NCBI GenBank assembly: GCA_030522415.1
Contig: CM060121.1
Location: 16,853,642-16,917,641, forward strand
Length of the DNA: 64,000 nt
Direction of reading: 5' to 3'
Source of the DNA: Channallabes apus
Taxonomy: Eukaryota > Chordata > Actinopteri > Siluriformes > Clariidae
Positions 33,005 through 46,377 of this stretch are shown in pieces. The translations under genes were made by a program, and so were the position numbers. The stretch's first letter is position 1. Every line of letters begins with the position of its first letter. The notes under the pieces are model-generated. The model had not been told where the DNA came from and did no database searches. It saw nothing but the letters and a program-made list of their open reading frames with translations.

Positions 33005-33666
33005 TTCCCTCCAAATGACTCAGCAGATAGATAATAACATTAGAACATGTGTACAAGAGGTCTCACTTTACCATAAACTGTATCAAATGTAAGAAACGTA
33101 TATTTTTATACGTTTATTTGCTAATTCTATATGTTAGCATTGCAACATTAAATAAAAAAGCTAAGCTAACCGCGACATGTTTCCTCAGATTAGACATAGA
33201 GTTTTTATATGCTGAAATGTCTGTCTGTTCTTTTGCATTTTTATGTTTTCATTCCCTGTCTACCATGGCTAAGTAATATTTTTTCCCTGGCTATGCAGCT
33301 AGTTCAGGTGGTCATGTGATTCATGTGATACATTTAGTTATTGTTATTGCGGCTGATTGGTCAAACGGAGTCATGTGATTATTGTTGCTACATCTGACTT
33401 GTGAAACACAGTCATGTAGTACAGTAGATCCACCGGCTGCATTTCTCTGGCAAAAAATAAAGAACATCTAATGTGTAGAATAAATGGTAGAAAAGTAACG
33501 AGACAAGAGTTACTTGCCGAATGTAGCGGAGTAAGAGTAGTGTTACTTCTTCGCAAATCTACTCACATAAATACATAATGTATGGTGCAGTAAAACTACT
33601 TATAGAAGTAATTTTTCAAAAAGTAAATGTGATGGAGTAAATGTAACTCATTACTATCCACCTCTG
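33005..33666. repeat. Right part of the hAT element after the Rex3 insertion
   Basis: It is AT-rich, non-coding sequence with ACTC/GAGT-containing subterminal repeats leading to the terminal inverted repeat at 33650-33666. Confidence 0.7.
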
Positions 33667-33674
33667 GTCATTAC

Positions 33675-36600
33675 CCTGTAAATGAGGACAGTAGAATGAG
33701 GATAATTACAGAACTTGAATATACAGTAATGTTTCCTGATTTCCACAATTGCTACAGTATATACTGTAGACGTTTCCTTTGAAGGTTTGCTTATATGAAA
33801 GATTTACATTTTCATTGTACAAATTCATCATACAGATCTGTGACATTGTGGTTGGTTACAACTGCTCTGAACCACCTGACCTTTACAAGAACTCTTAAAA
33901 AAAAAAACTAATAGCAGCCGATGGATGGAAGGTAAAAGCAGCAGATGCTGGACCAGCACTTTGGCTTTGCCTCTCCTCCAGTTTTCCCCTCACTAAAAGT
34001 TCAGTTTCCTGTTCTAGCACCTCAACGACTCTTTCTTCAAAGCCATCATTATTTCTCACTCCGTCACTCTTCCTTTTTCTCTCCCTCACCTCCTGTTATG
34101 AGTATGGGGAGTGCTACATGGCCGGACAGTAAGGCAATAGCAATAGTGCGGAGGGCGATGAGCAGTATGGGGCTTTGAAGTACCTTCTAAAGAATGGGTC
34201 AGGGGGTAGAAGAGAGAGGGGAGAAATTACTTGCCATAAAGAACAGCCGAGGCGTGAGTAAGCAGCAAACTATTCGTTCTGGTGCTGGTGTGGTTATGAG
34301 TCCCTGGGGAAGACTCTAAGGACCCCACCAGGCACCTGAGAGGGAACAGATCAGCGGGATCAGGGCCGGGCCTTGCTGAAGGTGGAACTAATGGGTCCAT
34401 GTGTGCGCAGACACTTCTGAAGGCCAGATGCAGGATGGGAAGGAGTGCTGGAATCTCCAGAGAGAAAGAGAGAGAAAGTAAAAGAGAGACAAGCATAATG
34501 ACTTATTCATGAGACATCAGACCTTGTGCATTACTAGATTAATTTTCTCTTTGGAACAAACACTTGTGCCTGTATCAAGCTGCCTCTGTAGCAACAAGGA
34601 CGTTCGAGACTAACTTTCATTTATCTGGTATGCGAGGTGAGCAGTTCCAATAAATTCAGTTCAGGCCAAAATATATCTGTTCCATATGATGTGCTTACCC
34701 CTGTAAAAGTCACATACAGATCCCAGTGCTCTGGCGGCATTGTATTATTGATGGTACTCTGACCCTGTGAAACTTACATCTTATTCAGTCTGCCTAATAA
34801 TTACCATCCAGCATGCTGAGCCATAAATCTTATCAAAGATTGTGGATAGAAAGCAACCTGAGGGCCATTTGTTAAAAACATTCGGAGGAATGAACGAATC
34901 AAGTCATTTTCTTAACTCTTTCTGTTGTAGCCCGTCAGATCAAAGAAAAGTGTCTTACGTCCACAACTAATGACGTACGTATCATGTGCTGTTTTCATGC
35001 AAGGAGCATGGTGATCGAATGTGAAGGTCTTATGTGGAAACAAATTCATGACTTTGGTTGATCTCAATCTAACTGAATGTGCTTTTGGCTCTCATGCAAG
35101 GCTCTACATGGGAACTGCCTAGGCTATGACATCCTCATGCTTTCCATCAGCTCTGTTCCACATTGTCTTGCCTGCACTAATAATTCTTTTGGGTTTGTTT
35201 TTTATCCTTTTTGTACCTTGCGGAATGGTTTCTCTTTTGTTCTGTCTGGCTAAAAGCCAAGAGTCAGCTGCTGCAATCTCAGAAATGTTAGGTGACAAGT
35301 ATTTTGAGGCAGACTCTGTAACTAACCCATGCATTAAACTGGCTGGATTGGCATACTTTCCTTTCCCTTTATAGACAGGATTAATGCGACTTTTGCGAGT
35401 GCAGACCACACCTTCAATTAATGACTGTGGTTTCAAGAATGATTGCAAAACAGTAGAAGTAGAAAAGAACTCACAGAACTTTGGGCTGAAGCTCTGGATA
35501 GATTCCGTTTTGTGGTAGACGGCAGAATTCCCTTTGCTAAACATTCAACAGGAATTTAGAAGTCATGGAGAACAGGGAAGAGCTGGTGAGGTGGTAGGGA
35601 AGGAAAAACCCATCACGGAGAACAGTAGCAGCTAAGCTGGGAAAATATTACCAAGTAGGCAGAAGTTTCAGGTGTAGTAGTTCTCCCAAAGTTCAGATGT
35701 TGCATAATCACATCATACCTCACTCATTTGGTCTCCAGAATGAATCTGTTTGGCTAAGTATTCAGAAGTAAGCATTTCCACACAAAGGCAAGTCTTTCTG
35801 CTGTTGGCCCACGCTTCAGACCATACTTTTGGGATTTTTCGGGTTATATTCTGCGGCTAAAGGCGTTTAGTGCCTCACTTATAACACTTCACCAGTGCGG
35901 ACTTCTGCTCTATTAAACGAGTTCAAATGGGAGCAAGTGAGTGAAAACAAACCTTCACATAATTAATAAGTAGTAGCTATTAACTGACTTATAAATAAAT
36001 GCATCCCAGGAGATCTGCCCTAGGATTAAGCAGAGCTGAGAAAGAGGCTTAATGTGTGTTTTCTCAATGAAACACGTTTCCTGCTGTGAGCCAGTGGACA
36101 GAAGACTGAGCCAGGAAGAAATACTCTTAATGCCATCTAGCAAGTGGAACTGGAATATTCTAGGACTTCCGAAAAGTCCTGACTGACTGACTGACTGGAA
36201 GGCTGGCCAAGTTTCATGGTACAGCATGGAGACAGTGACACCACCCTTTTCCTATCTGCCAGCATTCATCAGGATCATTTCTTTCAGGTCACAGCTGGAT
36301 CAAAGCCGGAGAGGCGTCACACTCTTCCTTGCTAAGCTCTAGAGATCAGTGTCTCACACTCTATTGATTTCTCACACGTCTTCTCCTTCACCCCGTCAGT
36401 GTCTGTCTTCCATTTCTCGCGGACGAAAAACATGTGCGTTACCAAGTACATTCTATAAAGAATCTGTCAGGTTCAGATGCGAGTAAACTCAACAAGCTCT
36501 GGGTCATTTGGCTCAGTGTGAGAGAGTATGATAACATGGTGAAACACATTGCTCTGACGGCTGTGTGTCACACGTACACACCCACACAGGAAAAGGGGTC

Positions 36601-36981
36601 AGAGTGCAGCCCAAGAGCCCATTTATGGAATTTTACTTAATAGGGTAAAGACACTAAAACGATTCCATGCGCAGGCAGTTTACCATTTAGATGACAAGCT
36701 TGTGATGACTTTTTTTTTTTCCACGTTCCACTAGGATGTGTTTCTCTCTGAAGTATGCAAGTTTCAATGTCAGCATCAGTGCCAAAGCCATAATGCAATC
36801 AAGACACTTTGTCTCATAGAAAAGCTTTTTATTGTTTAGGCTATTATCTAAGCACCCTATATGTCTTAGTGGATCTGTAGAGATTTATATAAAATGAGTT
36901 CATCTTTTGGAACGCTAACCACATTGTGATGAATTGTATAGCTTAGTAGACTGGCAGTGTTAGAATATGCTCAAGTAAACT
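33675..36981. other. Intergenic, no gene or repeat recognised
   Basis: Composition is more balanced than elsewhere (33900-34500 and 35100-36420 in particular), without SINE or transposon hallmarks, so this may be single-copy and could include regulatory sequence. Open frames at 34227-34496 and 35119-35544 show no domain. Confidence 0.45.
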
Positions 36982-36983
36982 TA

Positions 36984-37207
36984 CAGTGGCTTGCAAAAGT
37001 ATTCGGCCCCCTTGAACTTTTCCCACACCCCACTTTTCAGTTATTTATTTGTAAAAAATGTTTGGAATTTCATTCCACTTCTCAAGTGTACACCACTTTG
37101 TATTGGTCTTTCACGTGGAATTACAATAAAATTGATTCATGTTTGTGGCTGTAATGTGACAAAATGTGGAAAAGTTCAAGGGGGCCGAATACTTTTGCAA
37201 GCCACTG
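36984..37207. mobile_element. Short Tc1-type MITE with perfect ends
   Basis: The 224-bp insert is flanked by TA (36982-36983, 37208-37209). The inverted repeats begin CAGTGGCTTGCAAAAGTATT and match over about 43 bp. It is an internal-deletion relative of a Tc1 family common in fish and has CAG...CTG ends. Confidence 0.9.
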
Positions 37208-37334
37208 TACACAACACATACTGTACTGTACACTACTGGACTCCATTTTACATCAACTATTATAACATCAATTAACATCAACTATTATAGCTGAACCTAA
37301 CACTTAACACTGTATAAATGCAGATCATTTCCTG
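37208..37334. other. Short spacer with tandem ATCAACTATTATA copies
   Basis: CATCAACTATTATA occurs twice at about 37252-37290. It also has two overlapping TACTGTA words near 37218. Confidence 0.5.
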
Positions 37335-37598
37335 CTATCTGTTTCACCCAGATGAGGATGGGTTCCCTGTCGAGTCTGGTTCCTCTCAAGGTTTCTTCCT
37401 ATTACCATCTCAGGGAGTTTTTCCTTGCCACTGTCGCCCTCGGGCTTGCTCACCAGGGACTATCTGAACATTTTGATTCATACACATTCACATTCCATAC
37501 AAACTTACAGTAAATAATTCTTTTGATTGTGTAAAGCTGTTTTGAGACAATGTCAATTGTTAAAAGCGCTATACAAATAAAACTGAATTGAATTGAAT
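37335..37598 (+). repeat. Conserved fish interspersed repeat with LINE-like tail
   Basis: GTTCCTCTCAAGGTTTCTTC, GGGAGTTTTTCCTTGCCACT and AAAAGCGCTATACAAATAAA, then a TGAAT tail, form a block widely dispersed in fish genomes. I cannot name the family with certainty. Confidence 0.6.
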
Positions 37599-37605
37599 AC
37601 TGTAC

Positions 37606-38052
37606 AGGTCCTTCTCAAAAAATTACATAAAGTCTGCTCAGAGTGTTGAAATTTTTAAGTCATTACTTAAGTCACACTTATATTCATTGACTTTTATTTC
37701 TTGAGTTGAGTTTTTGAGACTTTTTGACAACTTTTAATGTATTGATTGATTGTGTGTGATCATCTTTTTAGCGATTGTGAAGCACTTTGGTCAACCATGG
37801 TTGTTTTTTAAATGTGCTATATAAATAAATAAACTAAACTAACTAAACTAAACATATGCTATTTTTTTGAGATAGGGATTTTGGGTTTTCATGAGCTGTA
37901 TGCCACAATCATCAATATTAAAACAATAAAAGGCTTGAACTACTTCAGTTGTGTGTAATGAATCTAAAATATATGAAAGTCTAATGTTTATCAGTACATT
38001 ACAGAAAATAATTAACTTTATCACAATATGCAAATTTTTTGAGAAGGACCTG
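37606..38052. mobile_element. Non-autonomous Tc1-type element with nested LINE end
   Basis: Flanked by TA (37604-37605, 38053-38054). The ends are inverted repeats, CAGGTCCTTCTCAAAAAAT on the left and the reverse of ATTTTTTGAGAAGGACCTG on the right. Between about 37625 and 37855 sits a LINE 3' end (GAAGCACTTTGGTCAAC, TGCTATATAAATAAATAAA, then a CTAAA-type tail) in sense orientation, inserted later or captured. Confidence 0.8.
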
Positions 38053-38054
38053 TA

Positions 38055-39000
38055 TATATAAATGGTTGCATGGAGCAGTGGTGACCCTTGCTGGAGTGAC
38101 ATGACAAAGTCTTAAATGCTTTTGTTAACAATCCCTGCTAAATGTCCTCCGGCAGCGTTGCTCACCACACATTAATCTGTATGTTTACCCTAGCATGTCG
38201 CCTGCCTCAAATGAGCCAAAACCAACTGGGAGCTGTTATTGCACCTCTCTTACTCATGTCTTTTTCCTATATTTTTCCTATTAGCTCTCGTGTTGCTCAT
38301 CCTCTTTCGCTTCTCACGTTTCTTCACACAATGTAGTCATACATGTACAGTATGTGCTGTAATGATAGGCATGTGGATGGGACTTCATGTCAGTTCACCA
38401 GTTGTGCATTCAAAGCAGAAGCGTCCAGCCAAGTTCAGAGATGGAATCCATACGGGATGGGGAGCTCTGGGTTGGGTTAAACAATAAAATCACACTTACT
38501 GTGGAAGCTGGAAGGGAAGGGAATTTACGTGAGGAGGTTTTCCATGGATGGTCCATGCGGAAAACAGAAAACAGATGATTGAGCTATCAAGAAAGATTTG
38601 CCTCAGGTTGTGTCAAATCGCAGTTTAGATTAGAGTTATGGATAATATCTGTCATAGAGGGACTCTGTGGTAGTGCAGAACGCTCGCTGTCAGCGGCCCA
38701 AGGGGATTTTACGGACATATAATGAGACAGATTTTGCATGGTTATTGATTCTGAGAACGCTCTAAAATGCATATTGTCCTTCAAGAGAAACCAATTACCA
38801 GTGTTTTGATTGCATACAATGTCCCAAATTGTTCATGTTATTTCCCAGACTTGTTTTCATCTGTGGGAAATATCTGCGTTTGGCTATAATGGATCTGGTG
38901 CAGGGGGAAATTGATTATACTTGAGTGTCAATGACCCAAACTTTCAGTTATTCGGGGAGTATTTTTTTCTTTCTTCAGATTATTTGGCAATGCAGGTTCT
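38055..39000. other. Intergenic, non-repetitive
   Basis: 38590-38930 looks single-copy, with several homeodomain-like TAAT/ATTA cores, but there is no direct evidence of function. Confidence 0.4.
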
Positions 39001-39028
39001 CTGTCTGTCTCTCTCTCTCACACACACA

Positions 39029-39072
<44 letters not shown>

Positions 39073-39079
39073 CACACAA
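39001..39079. repeat. Compound microsatellite (CT)n(CA)n(CGCA)n(CA)n
   Basis: Pure tandem units run through the whole interval, with about eight GCAC/CGCA units in the centre. Confidence 0.95.
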
Positions 39080-42000
39080 TGGGCATAAGAACAAACATTC
39101 TCTTACAGTAAAATCATAGTGGATATAGAAAAACACACGTTTTCCTATATGAAAACATTACACAGCTCCTTTATCCTCAGATCCAACCAGGTCATTTTTT
39201 ATTATACTTAAAAAAAACAACATTTATATTCATGTATGAATATAATTATTATTTTCTTTTTTCCCCCACCACTCTGAAATAAGAAAAAAAAACATTCAAA
39301 TGAATTTGAGTTTTTTTTGCAAATGAATATTTAAAAAATACAGATTTTTAAAAATTACATTAACATTGATTTACAAGCAATCTTTTATTACTTGCTTTTT
39401 ACATACAAATGTAGTACATACTTACATTCTATATGTAATGACATTGGCCATCTTACATTTGGAGCGATTTTAAATTGAAATTTGAATAGTTTTCATACAG
39501 TATGGACGCCATACAAACACATTAAACATAATTACACCTCTGGATTGAATGCTGGATTCCACATTTTGCAAAAAGTCTTTACTCTTTCATGAGGTTAAAG
39601 TCTTATAGCTTATAAATATGAAAAAAAGCAAACAATCTAACACCTTAAACACATTATTTTAAGATTAGATTGTCAAACTACCACAATACAGAAATATGTA
39701 AAGTTTACATATATTGCCATTTAATCTAGTAAATCGCTTTCCAACTATGAGGCAATCTGGCATTGCTTCCAACTTCCCCACAAGTAAACACACCTCCAGC
39801 AAGCATGCCCACTCAGTTTTAATGGTATCACTACACTCTTGTACCAGCAGTGGTAGCAAAGGTGAAGAAAGCAGCATGAGAGCAAAACATAAAGCGGGCA
39901 AGTGATGTTGGAATGTGGGAAGGAGCAAAGCCCCTTTTGGCAGAATCAGGTCTTGTTTGCTCAGCAAACGCGGCAGTCCTGTGCATGGGTGCTGGGGGGA
40001 AATGCCCGCATTGTTGGGCTGGGGGACCCTGGTTACAGGGAAGCGAGGGCCCCCCGGTAGTCAGGTTTGGAGAAACAACAGGATGAAGGTCGGTTAATAT
40101 TGCGGTTAATTCCTCTTCCCAGTCGCCATGACTCCCAGCAGGGGTTTATTTGAAGATCCCAGACGTCAAAGTCACTGAACACTTTGTTGGACTGATGAGC
40201 TCTACAAGTCGGTGCCAATCCTCAGGGAAATTAATGTATTCTGATGAAATGGGGCTGACAGGCATTGGATGGAAAAATCCACCCTCTTACCACACTGTTG
40301 TGTTTCTCTCTACACTTGTTCTTTAGTCACTTCTCTTCATGCCTCTATCTACAGATAGGTTAAATTTGATTGGCCAGTGAAATGTAAATAAGGCTCATTT
40401 ATCAGTTGATGCTCTTAAATCTATATAATATTTACAGACATTTCTACAAACTAGTCCGGAAATTTCCCATGTTTCCCAGAAAGCTTTTATGATGAGGCAA
40501 AAGAGTAATGGCCCAATTTGACAGGTTTATTATCTTTATAGTCTTTATCACACTAATGACTTTACCATCCTGATCTCCATCCACTATGGAAAGTTGTGTG
40601 AAATGTGCAGACTTTAAAGCTTTCAAGAAAGAGCTGATCGACAACGCCATTAACACCGGTGGAAATCGAGGAACAAATGATCTTGGCTTTTTATTTATTT
40701 TCAACCTAAGCATACAGATAGCAGTGAAATGGGGGAGAGCTAGAACCCACAAATCCCTCATGGTGAAGTGGATTAACCCTTTATGGAGATGTTAATGAGA
40801 GAAAAAGAGAACCGAGACTCACATTTCTTTTGAGTGCTGATTAGTCTTGGCTGCACTTATGCATATAAGAGATGTCTTTGTCACCCTGTCTCGTGAGCAA
40901 GAAATTAGTGCTGAAAGAGAGAAAGAAATGTGGAGAATAGCTGAAAGGATGAAAGAAAGAAAAAATGAACAGGGTGAGATACTGAAGGTGTTGGATGTTA
41001 AATGGTCTGGGATTTATCTGTGTGTGCAAATGCTCTTCTCTGAATCTTGGAATTATTTAGATTCCATTAAGTCATAAGGGCATTTATGTGTAGACGGCAA
41101 TTTCCAAGGGGGTTTATGACAGCAGAAGGGTTTAGGGGAAAAGGAAAAGAAGGGAGGTGATGATAGAGGAGGCTTTCAAACCTGTAGGGAGGATATGAAA
41201 TTGCATTTGGTTTTTATTTAGAATGTAATTGTCTTTTAAAAGATGTATTTTGATTATTTTTAACAGCAATTTACAGTCAGAGCTATTGGATCAGATCTAA
41301 CACATAATAAATAATCTAATCTAATAATTCAGCATGTCCTAAATAAAAACTACTATTAAACTAACTTACTCATACAAAGACCCTTCTCATTCAAAGAACA
41401 AAAATACTAGAATTAACACTAACGTAAATCAGCTTCTGTAAGATTTCCTTGGAATATTCTTTGTTTCATCACACTGCTAAATCAATAGTCTGCAAAGCGA
41501 TTACAAATCATGTGAGAATCTCACTGCCGAAATTAAAGTTTGGGAGAGAAATACAGAGAATTAAATGACGATGGCCATCATCAACAAATGGATGAAAATG
41601 AGGCACCACAGTGACATTATCAAAAACAGGATGCGTCTCCAAACTTGACGAAAGGACAAGATTTATTAAAATATACAGTATCAGAGCGTTTGCCAAGATA
41701 CCTTAAAGAAGCTGCAGGAACATCTGGCAAATACTGGTCACTCCCTGCATGTGACAACAATTTCTCATATTCTTCACATACCTGGGCTATATGGTCTAGG
41801 CTGAAAGTCTTTTCGCAACAAAGCAACCAACCAACTAACCAACCAGCCAAACAAAAAAAAACACAGATGCTCAACAAAATTATGTTAATCAATAAGACAA
41901 AAAGCATTATGGTGGTATTATCTTTTTGGGTATAATTTTAAAAGATATATTTGGCAGAAAAATAAAAAATAAAAACCCTGTTTTACACCAGCAGCAACTT

Positions 42001-42946
42001 ACAAATGAGGTCTCAATTTGAAAAGATGTACAAAACATAAAACACCACAAATAATTATTAATCATAGAAAAAAAAATTAAACACCAACAGAAACGTTTTT
42101 TACTTTAACTGTACGTTATGACTTTTAAATATGACCGCTAGATACGGTTGGTCAGGAAACTCTTGAAGTCAGATGCAGACAGGACACTTTTCAGTCACAA
42201 ACTGCTGTGAAAAAATATAGAGATAGATATTCCATTAAAATTCATGATACTTAATTTAGCAAATGAACAATATTTATACTTTGTTCCTCTCGCTTCACAA
42301 CTCATGAGAACAGAACAAAACCGAACCGCAGATTAAGCACGCGCATATAACCGTCAGTATTTTAAGAGTGATTAAAAATACAAGAAATAGCGTAAACTAA
42401 AATAATGTGACTAAACATCGCTAAACAGCAGGTGACATTTATGTTCAGTATTTCGTTTCTATTTAGAAAGATGGGAATTAATTCCTGCTTAACTTTTCCA
42501 CACGCCCGCCAAACGTTTGTCTTCTCAACTGTGTTCTCTTCTCGCGATGTTTGCTCTGATATTTCCGGTTTCCAGTAAGTCATAGCTGATGCTGCAGCTT
42601 CCCGTCCACATAACAGCATATTTCAGATGATAAAGATACGTCGTATAGCGTCGTATAGATGTAAAGACAATGTATCATTTAACAGCTCAAACAGGCGACC
42701 TACAGACGATCAAAATACGACTATAAAAAAACGAACGCAATGTTTACCAGATGATTCGCAGACGTCTCCGCGACGTACCTGTGCTATCTGGGTAGTGAAG
42801 CATGATGGCAGAAGCATCTGGAGATTTTTTTGTTTTTTGCAAGAAAGATTGGAATAAAAGCTGGTACAGTAAGTCTTGCATTAGAAAAACCCACTGCTGT
42901 ATTAAAAGCAAAATGTGCTTTAGCAAAGCATTAATTAAGCGGCATG
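39080..42946. other. Intergenic, no gene or repeat recognised
   Basis: 39680-40250 has balanced composition and may be single-copy. An (AACC)n-like run lies at 41825-41846. 42130-42800 is richer in CpG and could be part of an unrecognised DNA transposon. No open frame shows a domain. Confidence 0.4.
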
Positions 42947-42948
42947 TA

Positions 42949-44570
42949 CAGTGGTGTGAAAAACTATTTGCCCCCCTCCTGATTTCTCATTCTTTTGCAT
43001 GTTTGTCACACAAAATGTTTCTGATCATCAAACACATTTAACTATTAGTCAAAGATAACACAAGTAAACACAAAATGCAGTTTTTAAATGAGGGGTTTTA
43101 TTATTTAGGGAGAAAAAAAAAATCCAAACCTACATGGCCCTGTGTGAAAAAGTAATTGCCCCTGAACCTAATAACTGGTTGGGCCACCCTTAGCAGCGAT
43201 AACTGCAATCAAGCGTTTGCGATAACTTGCAACGAGTCTTTTACAGCGCTCTGGAAGAATTTTGGCCCACTCATCTTTGCAGAATTGTTGTAATTCAGCT
43301 TTATTTGAGGGTTTTCTAGCATGAACCGCCTTTTTAAGGTCATGCCACAACATCTCAATAGGATTCAGGTCAGGACTTTGACTAGGCCACTCCAAAGTCT
43401 TCATTTTGTTTTTCTTCAGCCATTCAGAGGTGGATTTGCTGGTGTGTTTTGGGTCATTGTCCTACTGCAGCACCCAAGATCGCTTCAGCTTGAGTTGACG
43501 AACAGATGGCCGGACATTCTCCTTCAGGATTTTTTGGTAGACAGTAGAATTCATGGTTCCATCTATAACAGCAAGCCTTCCAGGTCCTGAAGCAGCAAAA
43601 CAACCCCAGACCATCACACTACCACCACCATATTTTACTGTTGGTATGATGTTCTTTTTTTGAAATGCTGTGTTACTTTTCCGCCAGATGTAACGGGACA
43701 CGCACCTTCCAAAAAGTTCAACTTCTGTCTCGTCGGTCCACAAGGTATTTTCCCTAAAGTCTTGGCAATCATTGAGACGGTTTTTAGCAAAATTGAGACG
43801 AGCCTTAATGTTCTTTTTGCTTAAAAGTGGTTTGCGCCTTGGAAATCTGCCATGCAGGCCGTTTTTGCCCAGTCTCTTTCTTATGGTGGAGTCGTGAACA
43901 CTGACCTTAATTGAGGCAAGTGAGGCCTGCAGTTCTTTAGATGTTGTCCTGGGGTCTTTTGTGGCTTCTCGGATGAGTTGTCTCCTGCGCTTTTTAGGGT
44001 AATTTTGGTCGGCCGGCCACTCCTGGGAAGGTTCATCACTGTTCCATGTTTTGCCATTTGTGGATAATGGCTCTCACTGTGGTTCGCTGGAGTCCCAAAG
44101 CTTTAGAAATGGCTTTATAACCTTTACCAGACTGATAGATCTCAATTACTTTTGTTCTCATTTGTTCCTGAATTTCTTTGGATCTTGGCATGATGTCTAG
44201 CTTTTGAGGTGCTTTTGGTCTACTTCTCTGTGTCAGGTAGCTCCTATTTAAGTGATTTCTTGATTGAAACAGGTGTGGCAGTAATCAGGCCTGGGGGTGA
44301 CTACAGAAATTGAACTCAGGTGTGATAAACCACAGTTAAGTTATTTTTTAACAAGGGGAGCAATCACTTTTTCACACAGGGCCATGTAGATTTGGAGTTT
44401 TTTTTCTCCCTTAATAACATAAACCTTCATTTAAAAACTGCATTTTGTGTTCAATTATGTTATCTTTGACTAATAGTTAACGGTTTTTGATGAGCAGAAA
44501 CATTTAAGTGTGACAAACATGCAAAAGAATAAGAAATCAGGAAGGGGGCAAATAGTTTTTCACACCACTG
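42949..44570 (-). mobile_element. Complete but inactive Tc1-like transposon
   Basis: The 1622-bp element is flanked by TA (42947-42948, 44571-44572) and has inverted repeats of about 213 bp (starting CAGTGGTGTGAAAAACTATT) with several mismatches and small indels. The motif CATGGCCCTGTGTGAAAAAG recurs near the inner end of each repeat, giving an IR/DR layout. The transposase lies antisense and is broken. The ends are CAG...CTG, so excision of this family would leave TACAGTA or TACTGTA. Confidence 0.93.
43168..44191 (-). pseudogene. Tc1 transposase pseudogene
   Basis: Start codon 44191-44189 gives MPRSKEIQEQMRTKVIEIYQ, a helix-turn-helix start, and the frame stops after about 50 codons (HKWQNMEQ then stop). 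The homology continues in other frames: WTDETEVELFG with the first Asp (43743-43462), and the C-terminal frame with [11 protein letters not shown] and the catalytic Glu (43404-43168), ending GGPTSY. At least two frameshifts plus internal stops make it non-functional. Confidence 0.92.
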
Positions 44571-44572
44571 TA

Positions 44573-45474
44573 CATTTATACAGCTGTGTTCAAAAGATTC
44601 TTTATATATAAATGAGACAAACAAATAGCAATACAGAGCTGAAATTTTAACAAGCAGGGCAGATGACCACAGTTTTTTCCTCCTGCAACAGCTGTTGCCC
44701 TATATGCCCAAGTGTATAAAACACAACATGTTTAATTAACTTCTAAAATCTTTGTGAAAAAAGAAGAAGAATATTGATATTTTTTTGCCTTGCTTAATTT
44801 GTTAAAACCAATACACTGTATCTATATTCTTCTATTTGAAGTATACTGTATAGTCCTCTAGTTAGCTAACAAATGTTAGCTAATTGTACCGCCACAGATC
44901 ACCTCAGAAGCTTGCAGACAGAGCGGCCAGTAGTGGGATTTTTATTACAACTATTATCTGTATTATCTTCCTCTGTGGAAATAAAGTACATTGACCTGAC
45001 ACTAGCAGATAATTAATTTCCATGGTTGAGAATAAGCATGTTAATTTGTGTTAATTTTTCTCCTCATATGTATTACATCTAGTACTTTTACACCAGACAG
45101 CACATGTCTAGCTGTAAATTATTTAAGCAGGCTCTCAATTTGTCCACTTTTAATCAATTTAGTCAACTTTTATATTTCTGAATGTTAATGTAATTGAAAT
45201 GGAAAACACTAGGGGCTAGCCAGCTAGCTAGCTAGTATCCAGAGTATGGTTAGGCTAATGTGTTTACTTTTTAACCCTAAGCTACTGTATGACTTAGACT
45301 TAGGTAGATATAATGTCAATCATCTACACTTTTTTTCTTCTTCCAGAATTAAAGCATGATAGTGTAATGATTTTACACCCAGTGAAGAGTTTAAACATTT
45401 CACCATGACAAAAAGCTTAATGGTCATTTTTAGGAACTATGAGATTAACTGTTTTCTTTTATCCATTCTGTCTG
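44573..45474. other. AT-rich intergenic
   Basis: Contains a TAGC-type short repeat at about 45219-45232 (GCTAGCTAGCTAG). Nothing else is recognised. Confidence 0.5.
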
Positions 45475-45498
45475 TACATACATACATACATACATACT

Positions 45499-45538
<40 letters not shown>

Positions 45539-45597
45539 ACACATACATACATACATACATACATACATACATACATACATACATACATACATACATA
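45475..45597. repeat. Long compound microsatellite (CATA)n(CA)n(CATA)n
   Basis: About 120 bp of tandem units. The first (CATA)n block is separated from the (CA)n by a TACTGTA word. Confidence 0.95.
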
Positions 45598-46326
45598 ATG
45601 GTCCGTACATAATATGAACTGTGTGTGAGTGTGTGTGTGTTGGTGGAGGTGTGTTGTTTATGGAAGAGGAAAATTGTTGCCTATGGTTCTGCTATTAAGC
45701 GGTAGATTTGGGTACTCTGGATCAATCTATTAGACACTGAACACCATATTTCCAGGATAGAGACTGAACATATAATATGACCATGTGTATGGTATGTAAG
45801 TATATGTAGAGTATTTTAAGACATGACCATAAGTCTTTTTTGACATTATGGGCATTACAAGTCAATAGTGGACTGTGTCTCCCGGTTATAGATGCTAATT
45901 ATAGATAGATAGAGATGGATAGAAACCTTACTGATTTTGAAGGAAATTCCAGAAATTCCATCAATCACCCATAGCTACAGTTATATGCAGAACAAATATT
46001 TAAAATATGTAACCTAAGACAAGAACAAAAGAACTATCCTTATTACTAAAATGCCTATACAAGTCCTATGGTGCACTAATTTCTACATGTGAAAATGTCT
46101 GATACACCCTGATGAGGTACCCTTTGACAAGTGCCTTTTGACAAACACGCTAACTCGGGTGAGAAAACAGCACAGATGGTTGTTCTCATGAAAATTAGCG
46201 GCTCCAGGGCAAACAAAACAGCATCCGAGATGGCAGGAGTTTGATTTACAGAGGGTTAATGCAGCAGATGAGGGGCCCGAGAAACAGCATCACTGAAAAG
46301 GATCTGAATACCGCATAGCACATAGC
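45598..46326. other. Intergenic, nothing recognised
   Basis: No gene or named repeat. Confidence 0.5.
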
Positions 46327-46336
46327 GGAGAGAGAG

Positions 46337-46375
<39 letters not shown>
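46327..46375. repeat. (GA)n microsatellite
   Basis: About 24 GA units with one GC interruption. Confidence 0.95.

Positions 46376-46377
<2 letters not shown>

Larger units (their letters stand above)
29170..33666. mobile_element. Non-autonomous hAT element carrying a Rex3 insertion
   Basis: The ends are inverted repeats, CAGAGGTGGGTAGAGTA on the left and the reverse of TACTATCCACCTCTG-type sequence on the right. The flanking 8-bp duplication is GTCATGAC (29162-29169) against GTCATTAC (33667-33674), one mismatch. Without the Rex3 insert it would be about 1.1 kb. Subterminal ACTCAAGTAAGAGTAAT-like repeats are typical of hAT ends. No transposase is encoded, so it depended on a related autonomous element. 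Confidence 0.85.

Noticed and set aside
34227..34496. 89-codon minus-strand frame with a hydrophobic start (signal-peptide-like)
   Set aside because: Leu/Ser-rich start comes from a GA-rich tract on the other strand; nothing supports a gene.
35119..35544. 141-codon minus-strand frame
   Set aside because: No domain and no convincing splice or codon signal; length is within chance for 64 kb.
39001..39079. CRISPR-like regular repeats
   Set aside because: These are simple microsatellites in a vertebrate genome with no spacers.
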